Source: Petaurus breviceps papuanus
Taxonomy: Eukaryota; Chordata; Mammalia; Diprotodontia; Petauridae
NCBI GenBank assembly: GCA_028583685.1
Contig: JAMXIF010001253.1
Coordinates: 70,982,989-71,046,988, forward strand
Length of the DNA: 64,000 nucleotides
Reading direction: 5' to 3'
Part shown: piece by piece, positions 1 to 11,045 of the stretch
Layout of the letters: each line of letters opens with the position of its first letter
How positions within the stretch are numbered: the first letter of the stretch is position 1
Translations under genes and position numbers: made by a program
The notes under the pieces: model-generated
What the model saw: the letters and a program-made list of their open reading frames with translations, nothing else
The model's database searches: none
Told to the model about the DNA's origin: nothing

Positions 1-240
1 TTTACTGATGATTCTCAGATCTGTTTTCCTATCCCAACCTCTCTGCTGACCTCCCGTCTCATATTTCCAACTGCCTTTCAGACATCTTGAACTAGATGTC
101 CAATAGACATTTTAAACTCAATAAATCCAAAATTGAACTCGTGATCTTTCCTCCTAAAATCTCCTCACCCCAGCCTTCCTTATTACTGTAAAGGGCAACC
201 TAGGAGTCATCCTGCATTCTTCACTATCTCTCATCCTCCA
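1..240 (+). mobile_element. L2 LINE fragment, reverse-transcriptase region
   Basis: The first bases read TDDSQIC, the region of the RT catalytic motif (Y-A-D-D-S-Q-I in L2), followed by the L2 stretch resembling SDI-NWMSSRHLKLN-SKTEL. It is diverged and noncoding now. The element continues upstream of the window. Confidence 0.7.
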
Positions 241-269
241 AGCTCCTAGAGGCAAAAAGAATTTATTTA

Positions 270-455
270 CGGGATGGGGGTGGTCTGAGAATGATCTAAC
301 CTACATTTTAGGAAAATCACTTCAGTGAATGAATAGAGAATGTATTGAGGCAGGCTGACCCAGCAGACTGTTGTAGAAATCAAGGTTGCTGAGTGTTTCC
401 ATTAGAAAGGTGGCAGTGTCAGAAGAGAGAATAGGGCATATTCAGAGGTAAAATG
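270..455 (-). mobile_element. L2 LINE fragment, antisense
   Basis: The stretch aggaaaatcacttcagtg to gtggcagtgtcagaagagag is the complement of the L2 RT thumb region. It faces the + fragment just upstream. Confidence 0.6.
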
Positions 456-456
456 T

Positions 457-545
457 CTTTTTGTATCCCCAGCCCGTAGCACAATGACTAGCACCTAATA
501 GGCACTTAATAAATATTCACCAAATTAAATTGATTTATTGTATAA
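457..545 (+). mobile_element. L2 LINE 3' end
   Basis: It carries the L2 tail signature: tgtatccccag, a run like tagcac-atg-ctagcacc, then aggcacttaataaat. Confidence 0.7.
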
Positions 546-1101
546 AAACGATGCTTCTTTATCTATAAGTCTTGTACTCTTCTTGTTTCTTACTCCTTAG
601 CCATGGTTTCCAATCTTTTTTTTAAACTGTCTTCTATGCCTGCCTTTTTTTGAAGTCACTAATTATTAAGGTATGTTAATTTAATCATAAAAACCCATAT
701 TTAGGGAATCCCCTTCAGTCATAATATATTTTTTCACCATTTAGTTCTATAGACTGTAAATGAAACTTTGTTTTTACCTTTCTTATTTCACTTTTTTCAA
801 CAGTACTGAGTGTAGTACCTTATTTATATAATGAACTTATTTAAAATTATTCCTAGAAATAGTTGGTGCAAACTACCTCAAAAAATAATTTTATTTAGAT
901 TCCAGCATTTTCTGTAACCAAATAAAATATTTTAAATAGCTGATAAAATTAAAATGATTAAACTGATCTTCCTACAGAACCTAATGGGATTATACTATAT
1001 TAGTATGTGACCAAAGCCTTATTTTTTTACTATGTCCAACATTTTCCAATGTGATACTCTAGAAAGAAACTTAATTCTAACAAGATTTTTATTTTTTTCA
1101 G
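546..1101. other. Intron sequence, nothing recognised
   Basis: AT-rich intron leading to the first exon, with the acceptor tract at its end. No repeat, ORF or RNA gene is evident. The stretch 1255-1769 after the exon is similar. Confidence 0.5.
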
Positions 1102-1254
1102 TCATCCAGGGTTCATATAACCAGAGCGGTTCTGGAACAGTTTTTGTCCTTTGCAAAGTATCTTGATGGTTTATCTCATGGAGCACCATTACTGAAGCAG
1201 CTTTGTGATCACATACTTTTCAACCCAGCTATCTGGATACATACCCCTGCAAAG
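1102..1254 (+). CDS. NBEA: NBEA exon 1 of window (armadillo-like region)
   Basis: This 153-nt exon is phase 0 at both ends and encodes window residues 1-51, beginning SSRVHITRAVLEQF and ending NPAIWIHTPAK. It is flanked by a pyrimidine-rich acceptor (tttttttcag) and the donor gtattt. It belongs to the helical armadillo-like/DUF4704 part of NBEA. The residues match mammalian NBEA as remembered. The upstream exon is not in the window: I see nothing coding in 1-1101. Confidence 0.97.
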
Positions 1255-1769
1255 GTATTTGGTTAATTTTGTTCATATTCCTTTTGTTTTAAGATACAGC
1301 TTTGAGTTGCTCTTATTAAAATATCCAAACAAAAATACTAATAACCTTTTAATTTTAATTTATGAAGTTAAATGATTTTCTTTTGAAATAATTTTTAGCT
1401 GTTAGAATTGAATTTTTGTTTTTCTCTGGGTCTGTGATTTCTTCCATGTTTTTAGAATTACTAGTGTGGAATCTACCTCTACTGATCTATTTAGGCAACT
1501 CCTCTCTAACTAGGAGCACTGAGAGATCAAGTGGTCTGGCCCCTATCATATAACCAGTATATATCACAGACAGGGTTAGACTTAGTCCTTGCTGACAACA
1601 GGGCAAATCTCTACCCAGTATGTCATACTGTCTATCAAGAAGAACTATCCTGGAAGATTTATTTTTCAACCTAGTTCCATTTTCTGAAGGAAAGGAAGAT
1701 GGTTTGTTTTTAACCTTGTACTTCTTTGGACTAAGAGAAAATGTATTTAGTGTTTTAGGCTTGCATGAG

Positions 1770-1884
1770 GTAAATTAAAGAGCATTGAACTTAAAGTCAG
1801 GAGATGTGGGTTTTGAAATCCAATCTCTGCTGTTACCAGCTGTGACAAATATGCTGTTACCATGGATAAATCCTTTAACTTCTC
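1770..1884 (+). mobile_element. MIR/Ther-1 CORE-SINE, 5' part (split by insertion)
   Basis: It shows the MIR pattern: aaagagcattgaacttaaagtcaggag, then a Cys-like ctgctgttaccagctgtgac core. It is interrupted by the SINE dimer and resumes at 2244 with catatttgtaaaatgg. Confidence 0.7.
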
Positions 1885-2243
1885 TGAACTTTAATTTTCT
1901 TTCTTTTTTTTTTATTTTCATTTTTTTTTATTTTAAGCAATCGGGGTTAAGTAACTTGCTCAAGGTTACACGGCCAGTTATTACTGGGTGTGATGCTGAG
2001 CCCCCGAGCCCGGGATTCAATCTCCAGGTCATCCCAACACTGGAGCCAGTGCTCTTACTCGCTGAGCCACCTGGCCGCCCCTAAGCAATTGGGGTTAAGT
2101 AACTTGCTCAAGGTTACACGGCCAGGTGTTTCTGGGTGGGTGCTAAGTGTCTGAGCCTGGGATTCGATCTCCAGGTCTTCTCAACACTGGAGCCGGTGCT
2201 CTTACTTGCTGTGCTACCTGGCCGCCCCTGAACTTTAATTTTC
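1885..2243 (-). mobile_element. Dimeric marsupial tRNA-type SINE with target-site duplication
   Basis: Two antisense SINE units lie in tandem (about 1934-2081 and 2082-2228). Only the first has a T-rich (poly-A) end, at 1900-1933. The whole block is flanked by a perfect 15-bp duplication, tgaactttaattttc, at 1885-1899 and 2229-2243. In sense orientation the units begin like ggccaggtggctcagcgag, an A-box-like tRNA head. They belong to the same variant subfamily as the copy at 58963. Confidence 0.85.
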
Positions 2244-2335
2244 ATATTTGTAAAATGGCAACCATGGAATTTTAGTGGATACAGATCTGACCTCAAAGTC
2301 AGGAAAATCTGAGTTTAAATACTTCCTCTAGCACA
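2244..2335 (+). mobile_element. MIR/Ther-1 CORE-SINE, 3' part
   Basis: The sequence resumes the MIR at 1770-1884 (tttgtaaaatggcaacc) and is followed by another short SINE-like head (gtggatacagatctgacctcaaagtcagg). Confidence 0.55.
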
Positions 2336-2939
2336 TTTTTTTAAAAAGAGAAAGAACAAAAGAAAACAAACAAACAAAAAGAAAATCTAACTACCAAAGC
2401 AACTATAGCAACATTGTAAGGAAATGAATTTTCAGTTTTAAAATACTGCATCAATCTTAGGAAGAAATGAAGAGGAGGAGGTGGTGGCCCCAGCAGTAGT
2501 TGCAGCAGTGCTCTTTGAAGGCGATGGAGCAGTATGTAAAGCTATTTTGTGGTTACAAACAGCATCTTCATACATAATTTAGGGACTTAATGAGCAACCA
2601 TTTATAATATAACGAAAAAATTCACAGTGATATTTTATATTATCTTAAAGTTTCTCGGAACAAAAACATTTAAAAATGAAACTAAAATTTTTAACATAAT
2701 TGTATGTTTATGAGTGACTAAATTCATAAATGTACAATTCATTTTTCTGTTTTAAAAATATTTTTAAATGCCTATGTGCTTGGGATTAATACAGGCCCTG
2801 GAGATAGACAAAGAGAGAAATAGTATAATTCCTAGCCTCAAGGAATTGAGGTCTTTTGACCCAATTTTATAGTGCCTTTGAGGTAGGTATTATCTCTTAG
2901 GTATAATGGAAGTTAGATTTGTTCTCTTTGACTCCAGTG

Positions 2940-3092
2940 GTATGAACTAGAAGTAATTGGTGGAGGTTTCTAAGAGGCAAACATAGGTTTTGATATCAGG
3001 AAAACCTTTCCAACACTGAGAATTGTCCAAAAATCAGTTGGGTTGCCTTGACTGGAAATGGCTTTTCCATCTTTTTCTAAATCTTCACACTT
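2940..3092 (+). mobile_element. CR1/L3 LINE 3' region
   Basis: Matches the CR1/L3 pattern 'gatatcaggaaaa-ctttcc...gagaattgtccaaaa...tgggttgcctt'. A further CR1/L3 tail is at 3825-3885. Confidence 0.6.
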
Positions 3093-3109
3093 ATAATTCT
3101 TTAAAAAAA

Positions 3110-3266
3110 ATTTTTTTTGGAGGGGGGAAGGCAGGGCAATTGGGGTTAAGTGACTGGCCCAAGGTCCACATGGCTAGTAAGTATTAAGTGTCTGAGGTCA
3201 AATTTGAATTCAGGTCCTCCTGACTCCTGGGCTTGTGCTTTATCCACTGCACCACCTAGCCCCCCT
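3110..3266 (-). mobile_element. WSINE1-like marsupial SINE
   Basis: The antisense copy reads gcaattggggttaagtgact ... caccacctagccccc, preceded by a T-run. The sense strand has tRNA-like A and B boxes and a CORE domain. Confidence 0.85.
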
Positions 3267-3824
3267 CTTCAAAATTTTTAAGAGGTTGTCCTCATTGTGG
3301 TTCTATAAGGTAACAGGGCTTCACCATCTGCTTTACAGATGAACTAGCTGAGGTCTAGAGGTGATTTATTACATGCAAAACACTAATGTAGGAATTGAAT
3401 ATAAGCTTGCTGCTAGTGCTCTGCATTCTGCTGCATGTCAAGTAACTTTTATGCTCATCAATGTGTGGTGTTAGGAGAAAAAGATGTATTTAGGCATTGC
3501 CAGAGCATGTTGGTGTGAATGATGGGTGGGAAACCTGAGGCCTTGGGGCCTCCCCCCTGTTCTAAATGCTTGCTCTCCCTATCTTTAAAACATTATTCTA
3601 GCCTTTTGTCATACACTTTTGATCATTTCTATTGTTATAGTTTATATAACATTATTAATTTTATTCTTTTTACTTAAATATTTCAATAAAAAGTTTATTT
3701 TTAGTATAAATATTGTCTATTTCTAATGTAAAAAAATTAAGGTTAAATAAAACAACTAAGATATTTAAAAAGTAACATGCTTTGAACATATCTGAATTTT
3801 ACTTGTTTTGTAATATCTTAAATC

Positions 3825-3885
3825 AGTGGGTTGGTTTAGATGATCTCTCAGGGTCCCTTTCAACTCTGGATCCCATTTGATTCTG
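3825..3885 (+). mobile_element. CR1/L3 LINE 3' terminus
   Basis: gggttggtttagatgatctc and gggtccctttcaactctgga are the CR1/L3 3'-end signature. Confidence 0.65.
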
Positions 3886-3899
3886 TTTTCTCTGGCAGA

Positions 3900-5530
3900 T
3901 TATCCCCTTTATCACCCCCCCACTCCCTCACTTATTTTCAGTCTCTCTGTCTGACTACTTCTCCATTGCCTACAAAAATCTCCTATCCTCAAGTCACTAT
4001 CACTTAATCTTTCCATCCCTGCTGATTATCATCCCATATTTTTCCTCCATTTTGTTGTTAAAATTCCCTCAGAAAGGTATCTTCAACACATCCCTTCACT
4101 TCCTTTCCTCTCACTCTCTTCTTAACTCTCTACAGTCATCCATTATTTAATTGAAACTGATCTCTCCAGACTTACCAGTGATCTCTTTAATTTCCAAATA
4201 GAATGACCTTTTTTCAGCCTTCATTCTTCTTGACCTCTGTGAAGGTTGACCTCTTGACACTGTCATTCTCTCTCTTCTTGATCTAGGTTTTTGTGACATT
4301 TCTCTTTTTTGGTTTTCTTCCTACCTGTCTGACCTCTCCTCAGTTTCTTTTGCAGAATATTCCCCTTCTCCTAAAGTGGGTTTCTCCTGAGGTCTTTTCT
4401 CCTACTATTTATTTTGTTAATTTCATTAGGTCTCATGGATTAAATTATCATGTTTCTTGAAGATTCTCACATTTTTCAGTCTGGCCCCTAATCTCTCTGC
4501 TCACCTCCAGATGTGCATATCCAACTCTAAACTAGAGGTTCTGTAGAAACCCTAAATTCAGCAGGTTCAAAACTGAACTCATCTTTCTCCCACAAATGAC
4601 TCTGTAATCCTGACTTTTCTCTTTCTGTCTATAGCACCACCAACCTCCCAGTCATACTGACTTGCAAGCTACATGTCATCCTTGACTTATTCTCAGTTAT
4701 CCCCTGTATCCATTCTGTTGCCAAGGCCTGTCAGTTCTACTTTTGTAACAACTCTCACATATATATCCCCTTTTTTCCTCTGACTGTGCCATCATCTTGA
4801 TGTGGTTCTAATCTCCTCATGCCTAAACTGTTGTAGTTGCCTGCTAATTTGTACGCCTGACACAAGTTGATCCCACACCTGTCCATCTTCGACTTCCTGA
4901 AGTGCACCTCTGACTATGTCACATATCTCCCTTTTCCCCATGCAGATTCCGGCATATTAAAACCACTTCCAGTGGCTCCCTGTTACCTTCAAGATGAAAT
5001 ATAAAACCCCCCTTTTTGTCTTTTAAAGTCCTTTATAATCTTTCTCTCCTATCTCATTTCTAGTCTTCTTATATCCTAAACTCTCTGTGATCCAGTGATC
5101 CTGACCTTGCTTTCCTTTGAGCAAGATACCCTAACTCCCGACTCTGGGCATTTTCATTGACCATATCTAATGAATGGGATGATGCTCTTCCTCCTCATCT
5201 CCACCACTTGACTTCCTTTAAGTTCCAGCTTTAATTTTACCTTCTATTAGACATCTTTCCCTATTCTCTTTTATTATAGCGCCTTCCCTCTTTTCATTAT
5301 TTCCATTTTATCCTGCATATACATACATATACATACATACATGCACACATACACACACATATATGCATTTGTGTATTTGCACACAGTGGTTTCCATGTTG
5401 TTTCTCCCATTAGATTGTGAGCTTCTTGAGAACAGGGATTGTCTTTTCTCTTTTCTTGGCATCTCTAGCATTTAGTACAATGCCTGGCACATAGTAAGTG
5501 CTTAATAAATGTATACAGTGGACTGACTGG
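3900..5530 (+). mobile_element. L2 LINE, long 3' fragment including RT region
   Basis: About 1.6 kb follows the L2 RT-to-3'-end order: the FDTVDH-like stretch near 4230-4260, the SKTEL-like stretch near 4560-4590, the thumb region, then the tail tagattgtgagcttcttgag ... cttaataaatg with tactgactgact-like ending. Many substitutions and indels make it noncoding. It contains a (TACA)n run at 5317-5370. Confidence 0.8.
5317..5370. repeat. (TACA)n/(CA)n microsatellite
   Basis: Alternating tacatacata and cacaca tracts lie inside the L2 3' end. Confidence 0.85.
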
Positions 5531-5539
5531 ATCAGCAGT

Positions 5540-6410
5540 CCTATAAAGGAAAAAACACACTACTTTTTAAAACATATCATAGAACTATTGTCATCAAAAT
5601 TTATCTGGTACTAACAAAATATAGAGAACTTCATCCAAGAACCAGTATCCAACCAAATATATGCAAAAGAATAGTTTTCAATAAAAGTATAGAAAATAAA
5701 AATTGAGGGAATGATTCACTAGTTAACAAAATATGTTCTGGAATATAGTCTAGCATTTTGGTGGAAAAATGGATTTAGACCTTCCTATAAGCTCCTAATC
5801 TTCAAGGAATAAATGAAACAACGACAGTTTCAGAAAGAAACTCATTAGTGTTAGTAGTCATTAGTTATTAGTTAGTAGTAGTTAGTTAGCTTATTTAAAG
5901 TAAGCTTGTCCTCATTAATGAAGAAATGCACAGTTAAAACAAGGTTGTGGTACCATCTCATAGGCCTCCACTTGGCAAAAAAAATTAAAGGAACTAAATT
6001 TAATATTTATAACTTTCATAGAAACACATATACTGTTATGGCTGTTGAACTGAAAAACAGTAGAATTCTTTGGAAAGCAATTTGGTGATAAATAGTAATA
6101 ATTACCATCCTCCCTCCCCCCTACTTTTTTGTCACTAATTCATTTATTGGAAATTTGCCCCAAAATAGTTGTTGAGGGGGGAAAGAGAGGAACATCTTTT
6201 CAAAGACTGATATAGTGGTATTATTTGTAATTATAAAAAAATTGGAGGGAAAAAATCCAGCCATGGGAGAATGTTCAAATGAATTTTAGTAGATTAATGT
6301 GATGGAAATAACTCAATCACTATAGCAGAACAGAGATTGTATAAAAGGAAAATTGAATATTTTGAAGGGGATTAGGGGAATAAATAAATATTTTGTTCAT
6401 TAATAAATTT
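5540..6410 (+). mobile_element. Marsupial L1 ORF2/3' remnant
   Basis: Contains L1 ORF2-like stretches (ttatctggtactaacaaaat) and, from 5905, the marsupial L1 3' pattern (gaagaaatgcacagttaaaac, ggtaccatctcat, gaattctttggaaagcaatttgg). It is diverged. A (TTAG)n run at 5846-5890 interrupts it. Confidence 0.65.
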
Positions 6411-6553
6411 TACATTTTAATATTTAAATTTTAATATGTAAAAGTATGTATATTTAACCTAAAATAAAATGAACATTTGTAACATTTGCTATTAATTCTT
6501 GTCCTTTTAGTTCCATTAATTCCTAGGTATTCATATTATATATTATTTATTAG

Positions 6554-6722
6554 GTTCAACTTTCTTTGTATACCTATTTATCTGCTGAATTTATTGGAAC
6601 TGCTACCATCTATACTACCATACGCAGAGTTGGAACAGTATTACAGCTAATGCACACATTGAAATATTACTATTGGGTTATTAATCCTGCTGATAGCAGT
6701 GGCATTACTCCTAAAGGATTAG
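6554..6722 (+). CDS. NBEA: NBEA exon 2 of window
   Basis: This 169-nt exon starts in phase 0 and leaves one base (G) of a split Asp codon. It encodes window residues 52-107, from [13 protein letters not shown] to SGITPKGL, part of the DUF4704/armadillo-like region. The acceptor is ttattaggt-type with a weak pyrimidine tract; the donor is a consensus gtaagt. The sequence VQLSLYTYL separates NBEA from LRBA, which has VQLTLYTYL there as I recall it. Confidence 0.97.
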
Positions 6723-6914
6723 GTAAGTACAATATTACAACATATGTTTTATTTATACAATATATATTATTAAATGTTATCTCAGCATATAGGTTAATAT
6801 TGCCTTGGAAATACACAGTACGGATAAATGCTTTGTTGAATGAAGGAATGGTATGTTGAGGATTGTGTTCAGTGAAGATTTCGGTCAGTTTTTTGTTACA
6901 CTATTATGGTGATA

Positions 6915-7145
6915 TATAGAGGGAGGTAGGTGGTACAGTGGATGGAGCACTGAACTTGGAATTATGAAGAATTGAGTTAAAAAAAATACTTCAGAGAGTA
7001 GCTTTATTTAACCCTGAGCAAAGTCATATAAACTTTGTATGCCTTTTTCTGTAAAACTGGGACAATTATAGCACCTACCTCCCATAATGAAATAATATTT
7101 GCAGAGATATTTGTAAGCCAGAAAATGCCATTTAAATGCAAGCCA
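6915..7145 (+). mobile_element. MIR/MON-like CORE-SINE
   Basis: ggtggtacagtggatggagcactgaacttgg head, then a degraded core and the tail 'gtaaaactgggacaattatagcacctacctc'. Confidence 0.65.
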
Positions 7146-7444
7146 TTATGTCCTTTGTTTCTCCCCCAAAAGCTCCCACAATTTATATGGTTTTTAAAGC
7201 AGACATTTCAGTGATTTTACTAAGTATATTTTAGTGTTTGGTTTTCAAGCATTCAGAGGCTTTGGTTTTTCCCCCTTATAATACTTGTTTATGATAATTT
7301 TCTCTTTTAATCATTCTGAAGGGTTAAGTTTTAGGATATTATTGATCTGTAATGTTCAATATTTCTTCTCTAGAAACTACCACAGATTTCACCAGCCATT
7401 CTTTCTTGTGTTACTTTTGGTGAGAGGCATTGTTGCATGATGTT

Positions 7445-7555
7445 TAAGAGTGCTGGACTTGGAGTCAATAATAAATAAATCAACAGGCATCAGATCCAAC
7501 AGGCATCATTTTTGACCTGGAGTCAGTAGTAAATCAATCAACAGGCATCAATTCC
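7445..7555 (+). repeat. Short imperfect tandem duplication in a SINE head
   Basis: tggagtcaataataaataaa with tcaacaggcatca (from 7459) recurs as tggagtcagtagtaaatcaa with tcaacaggcatca (from 7519). The shared part is about 35 bp and the spacing about 60 bp. Confidence 0.7.
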
Positions 7556-7770
7556 TGCTTTCACCAGGAGCTGATCTAGGCTCTTGTCTTTAAAATTTAA
7601 AATAATGAGACAATCTGTCCTCTCAAGGATCTTTCATTCTATGGGGAGAGATACCACATATAAATACATGTTATGAAACAAATATAAATTAGTACAAGAC
7701 TATTAGGGAGAGAGAGCACTAGCCATTGGAGGGTATTCGGAAATGAAGGTGTTGTTTGTGTTACATATTG
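7556..7770 (-). mobile_element. L2 LINE fragment, antisense
   Basis: Complement of L2: aggatctttcattctatggggagag followed by a degraded aagactattagggag stretch. Confidence 0.5.
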
Positions 7771-7829
7771 AAAGAAGAGAGGCAGATCTGATTATTTTTT
7801 CCACATTTCACTGGATATTCTCACTGTTT

Positions 7830-7955
7830 TTTCCCTCCTGATGAATTTTGTTACCTCTACAAAACAATTCTTTGGTGGTTTGATTGATACAACACTATAA
7901 ATTAATTTAGCTGGTATTGTCATTTTTATTATGTTGTCAAAACTTAGCCATAAGC
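7830..7955 (-). mobile_element. L1 ORF2 fragment, antisense
   Basis: aatttagctggtattgtcatttttattatg is the complement of a marsupial L1 ORF2 stretch. Confidence 0.45.
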
Positions 7956-7969
7956 AATGAATATTCATT

Positions 7970-8125
7970 TCAATTCAGTAAGTATTAAGTGTCTGCTATG
8001 TGCCAGGTATTGAGTTAAGTGCTGGGGATTCAAATAAGAAAGAGAAACATAACTTCTGTCCTCAAGGTGCTTATAAATTAACTGGGGAAGAAAATAAAAA
8101 GGAAGCTGAAATGGGGGATGTGGGC
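7970..8125 (-). mobile_element. L2 LINE 3' end, antisense
   Basis: Complement of the L2 tail: attaagtgtctgctatgtgccagg, gctggggattcaaa, cctcaaggtgctta. Confidence 0.75.
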
Positions 8126-8329
8126 AGCATGCTTTTCCTTGGAGTGGAAACTAAGTCTTATGGGAAATGGAGTCACCTGCTAAGTTCTGAGATCTCTATT
8201 AAGGCATTGGGAGGAACATATTGCTCCGCCATTCAGTCCTTCAGTCAGAGCTGAGAAGAAACTGAGGGACTTGATAAAGTCTTGAGTATCATCATGACAT
8301 TTGATATTGAAGAGATAATTGAGGATTGT

Positions 8330-9970
8330 AAGACCAACAAGATGGAGGACTAGACATTTTCTCCAATTTTTATGACCTCTCAAACCTTGCCAACCTTTCC
8401 AAAACTGGAATTATGCACAAGATGTAAAGGAATTTTATTTTAAGTCACCAAAAATTGTAATGAGTTCATAACTCAGTGAACTAACGACAGAGAAAACAAA
8501 TCCTTAATTGTTAATGTATTCAGTGGCATCTAAACAACAGTGGTTAACCAGAGAACTTGGGTAGGACACATGTGTGGCTCTGTGTTATTCTACTAAATTG
8601 AAGTGAGAAGTATGTAATTTAGCTAGGGCCTGTTCTTTCCCCCCAAAAAGCACCTGAGGCAGAGACTGAGGCCTGTGAAATGTGAATGGCCCAGCCTGGG
8701 AGGAGACTAAGAAGGCTTTGAAGTCCATCCCAAACTGAAACTACTACTATTAAAAGGGAAGGAATCAGAAGTGAGTGATAGGGGAATATGAGAAAAAAAA
8801 AAAACTGAAGTTAGCAAAGCTCTCAGGAGTATTAACATTTAATTGAAGACCTTGAATAAAAGTAGATAAAATAACAGAAAAGATATTAATAACAGAAAGG
8901 ATTATGGCCTTTAGATCAGCTAAACAAGTCCAGAATTTATCAATAAATATTTCAAGACAAAGGGAAATGGATCAATACCTTATGAGGCCCAAGACAGAAT
9001 GGATCACAGCGGGATGTTCCCGATGGTTTAAAAGAAATTGTGAGAGCAGAATTTATTAGCTGCACAAAAGAAATGATTAGTAGAATAGAGAAACTTGAAT
9101 ACACTACATGTCTCACCAAAGAAATAAAAGAGATAAAAATTGAATGGGAATGCCAATACACAAAGTGAACAATTGTCTAAAAGAAGAGAAGTAAAAGGTA
9201 ATTTAATAATATTAAAAGAAAATCTGATCTTTATACCAGGGAAGTATGTTCATTTCAAAGACAGATTCTAGAGAGTCAAATTTAAGCATAGGTATCCCAG
9301 AAGAGCATGGTAAGTGAAGAAGCCTGAACAAAATAATGAAGGTAATTATACAAGAAAAGCTACTCCGAACTTCTGGATGCAGAAAACAAATATCAATCTA
9401 AAGACTCCACAGATTGCCTCTGGAGGTTTGGAGGGAATGGATGCTGCAAATACTAAGATACATAGTGTTTAAGTTTAACAATTCCAGTGACTACAAATTC
9501 TTAAAGTGATTGGGGGTTGGGGGGAGTGTGAAATCTTCAAATAATAAAGGAAAGAAAATTTAAATTAACACAAGACTATTCTTCACCCAGTAGTTAGGGG
9601 TAATGGAATAATGTATTCTGAGTCTACAGAAGAGTATAATGCATTGAACAACCAGGTATATACAAATATTCCTACCATGGGACAAAATCCTCTCTATAAC
9701 TTGAAGGAACTCTTTCTAAGAGTGAGACAGAATAGAAAAAGGGGGTTAAGGGGATAGATCTACAAGATCTACATAGAAATTTTTAGAAGAGGGAATCTAA
9801 AATTAACCACCTTCATATTCTTAATTCTATGAGGAATATAAAGACTTAAGATATGACCAAATAAGGTTAAGGGCTATGCATCAAAGACTCAAAAGTTTAG
9901 AATAGAAATAAAGTGAAGAAAATTATGGGGAAATTATTTTTAGAAAAAAAAATGCAGGAAATGAAATAAA
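8330..9970 (+). mobile_element. Marsupial L1 5' half remnant (5' UTR/ORF1-like)
   Basis: caacaagatggaggactag resembles an L1 5' end. 9340-9660 resembles the RNA-binding part of marsupial L1 ORF1 (ccacagattgcctctggag, aagatacatagtgtttaag, acacaagactattcttcaccc, gaataatgtattctg). It is heavily decayed and the edges are uncertain. Confidence 0.45.
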
Positions 9971-10059
9971 AAATAATGAAATCAAGTTTAAGGAAACATT
10001 ATATTCCTCTGAATATGAACCCAGATCTTCTCTATCCCTACAGTAGCTAAGTATGGTTG

Positions 10060-10904
10060 GGTTCTTTCTCCTTTGCTTACTCATTTTTCTTTATTTATTT
10101 TTGTTTTATTTTGTTGTTGTTGTTGTTGTTTTAGTAGCTATTAGCATAATGAAGTTGTAGTCCCAAGGTACTGGGAATGATGCCCCAAGCATCAGGTTCT
10201 TCTTAATGTTATTTCCTGAGGTCTGTCTTAGGGCCCAATCTTGAGCTCTCCTCTCCACTGCTGAGCCATAGCTAGGGCCCTCAGCCATACTGTCTGGCAA
10301 ATGACCTTGCTCCATGCATTTTCTCAGGTGGCTGCAAACTACAGTTGTCCTCTCTGCCCTGGAACTGAAACCAGACACTCTGCTGTACTGCAGGTTCCCA
10401 CAGCCAACAGGGTCCCTGCCCTTTGCTACTGCACTCAGTGGGTATATGCTGAGTCCTTCTCCCCCAGAGGCAGCTTCAGCCTAGCATGTGTCTGATTAGC
10501 ACAGTTGTGCTTGGCATCCCTTAACAATGGAATGTCCTTCAGTCTTCTCCTACTCAGTATTCAGACCCCCATACTGTCTGGGAGGTGAAAGTTTTTAAGG
10601 CTGAGATTGCTTCTCAATTCAGCTACCCTCAGGACTTGTTTGTTGATTCTGTTGAGTTGGCCTGGAGGTATATATGCTTCACTGGGGCTGAATACTCTTC
10701 CGCTGGAGTTAAGTAAGGTCTTTGCTGGTATCTTCTCAAGTTGGATCAGGAGGAGAGCTGCTTTACTTTGACTTTTGTTTATTTTTTTCTGCTCCATATT
10801 CCCTCTAAAATGATGATCTGGGTTTGTTTGGTTTTTTCTTTGTGGAGGAAATTTGAATAGCAGAAAGTTTTCTGACCTGCTCTACCATCTTCCCAGAATT
10901 CTCT
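10060..10904 (-). mobile_element. Marsupial L1 5' UTR-like segment, antisense
   Basis: The complement begins gaattctgggaagatggtag near 10904, the usual opening of marsupial L1 5' UTRs, and continues through relatively GC-rich sequence to a (TTG)n run at 10112-10132. Open frames here (10106-10378, 10301-10495, 10561-10797) have no recognisable product. Confidence 0.5.
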
Positions 10905-11045
10905 ATATTTGTTTTCATGTCTTCTCCTCCATTAGATTGTGAACCCCTTGAGGGCAGGGGCTTTCTTTCTTATATCTCTAGTGCTTAGCACAGTGTCTGG
11001 CTCTTGGAGAGAACTTAATAAATGTTTATTGTTTGATTTATTGAT
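10905..11045 (+). mobile_element. L2 LINE 3' end
   Basis: ttagattgtgaaccccttga, gggcagggg, gtgcttagcacagtgtctgg and aacttaataaatgtttattg form the classic L2 tail. Confidence 0.85.

Noticed and set aside
1934-2228. tRNA-like A and B boxes as real tRNA genes (also in the other SINEs)
   Set aside because: They are heads of SINE units with CORE domains, A-rich ends and target duplications, and do not fold as complete tRNAs.
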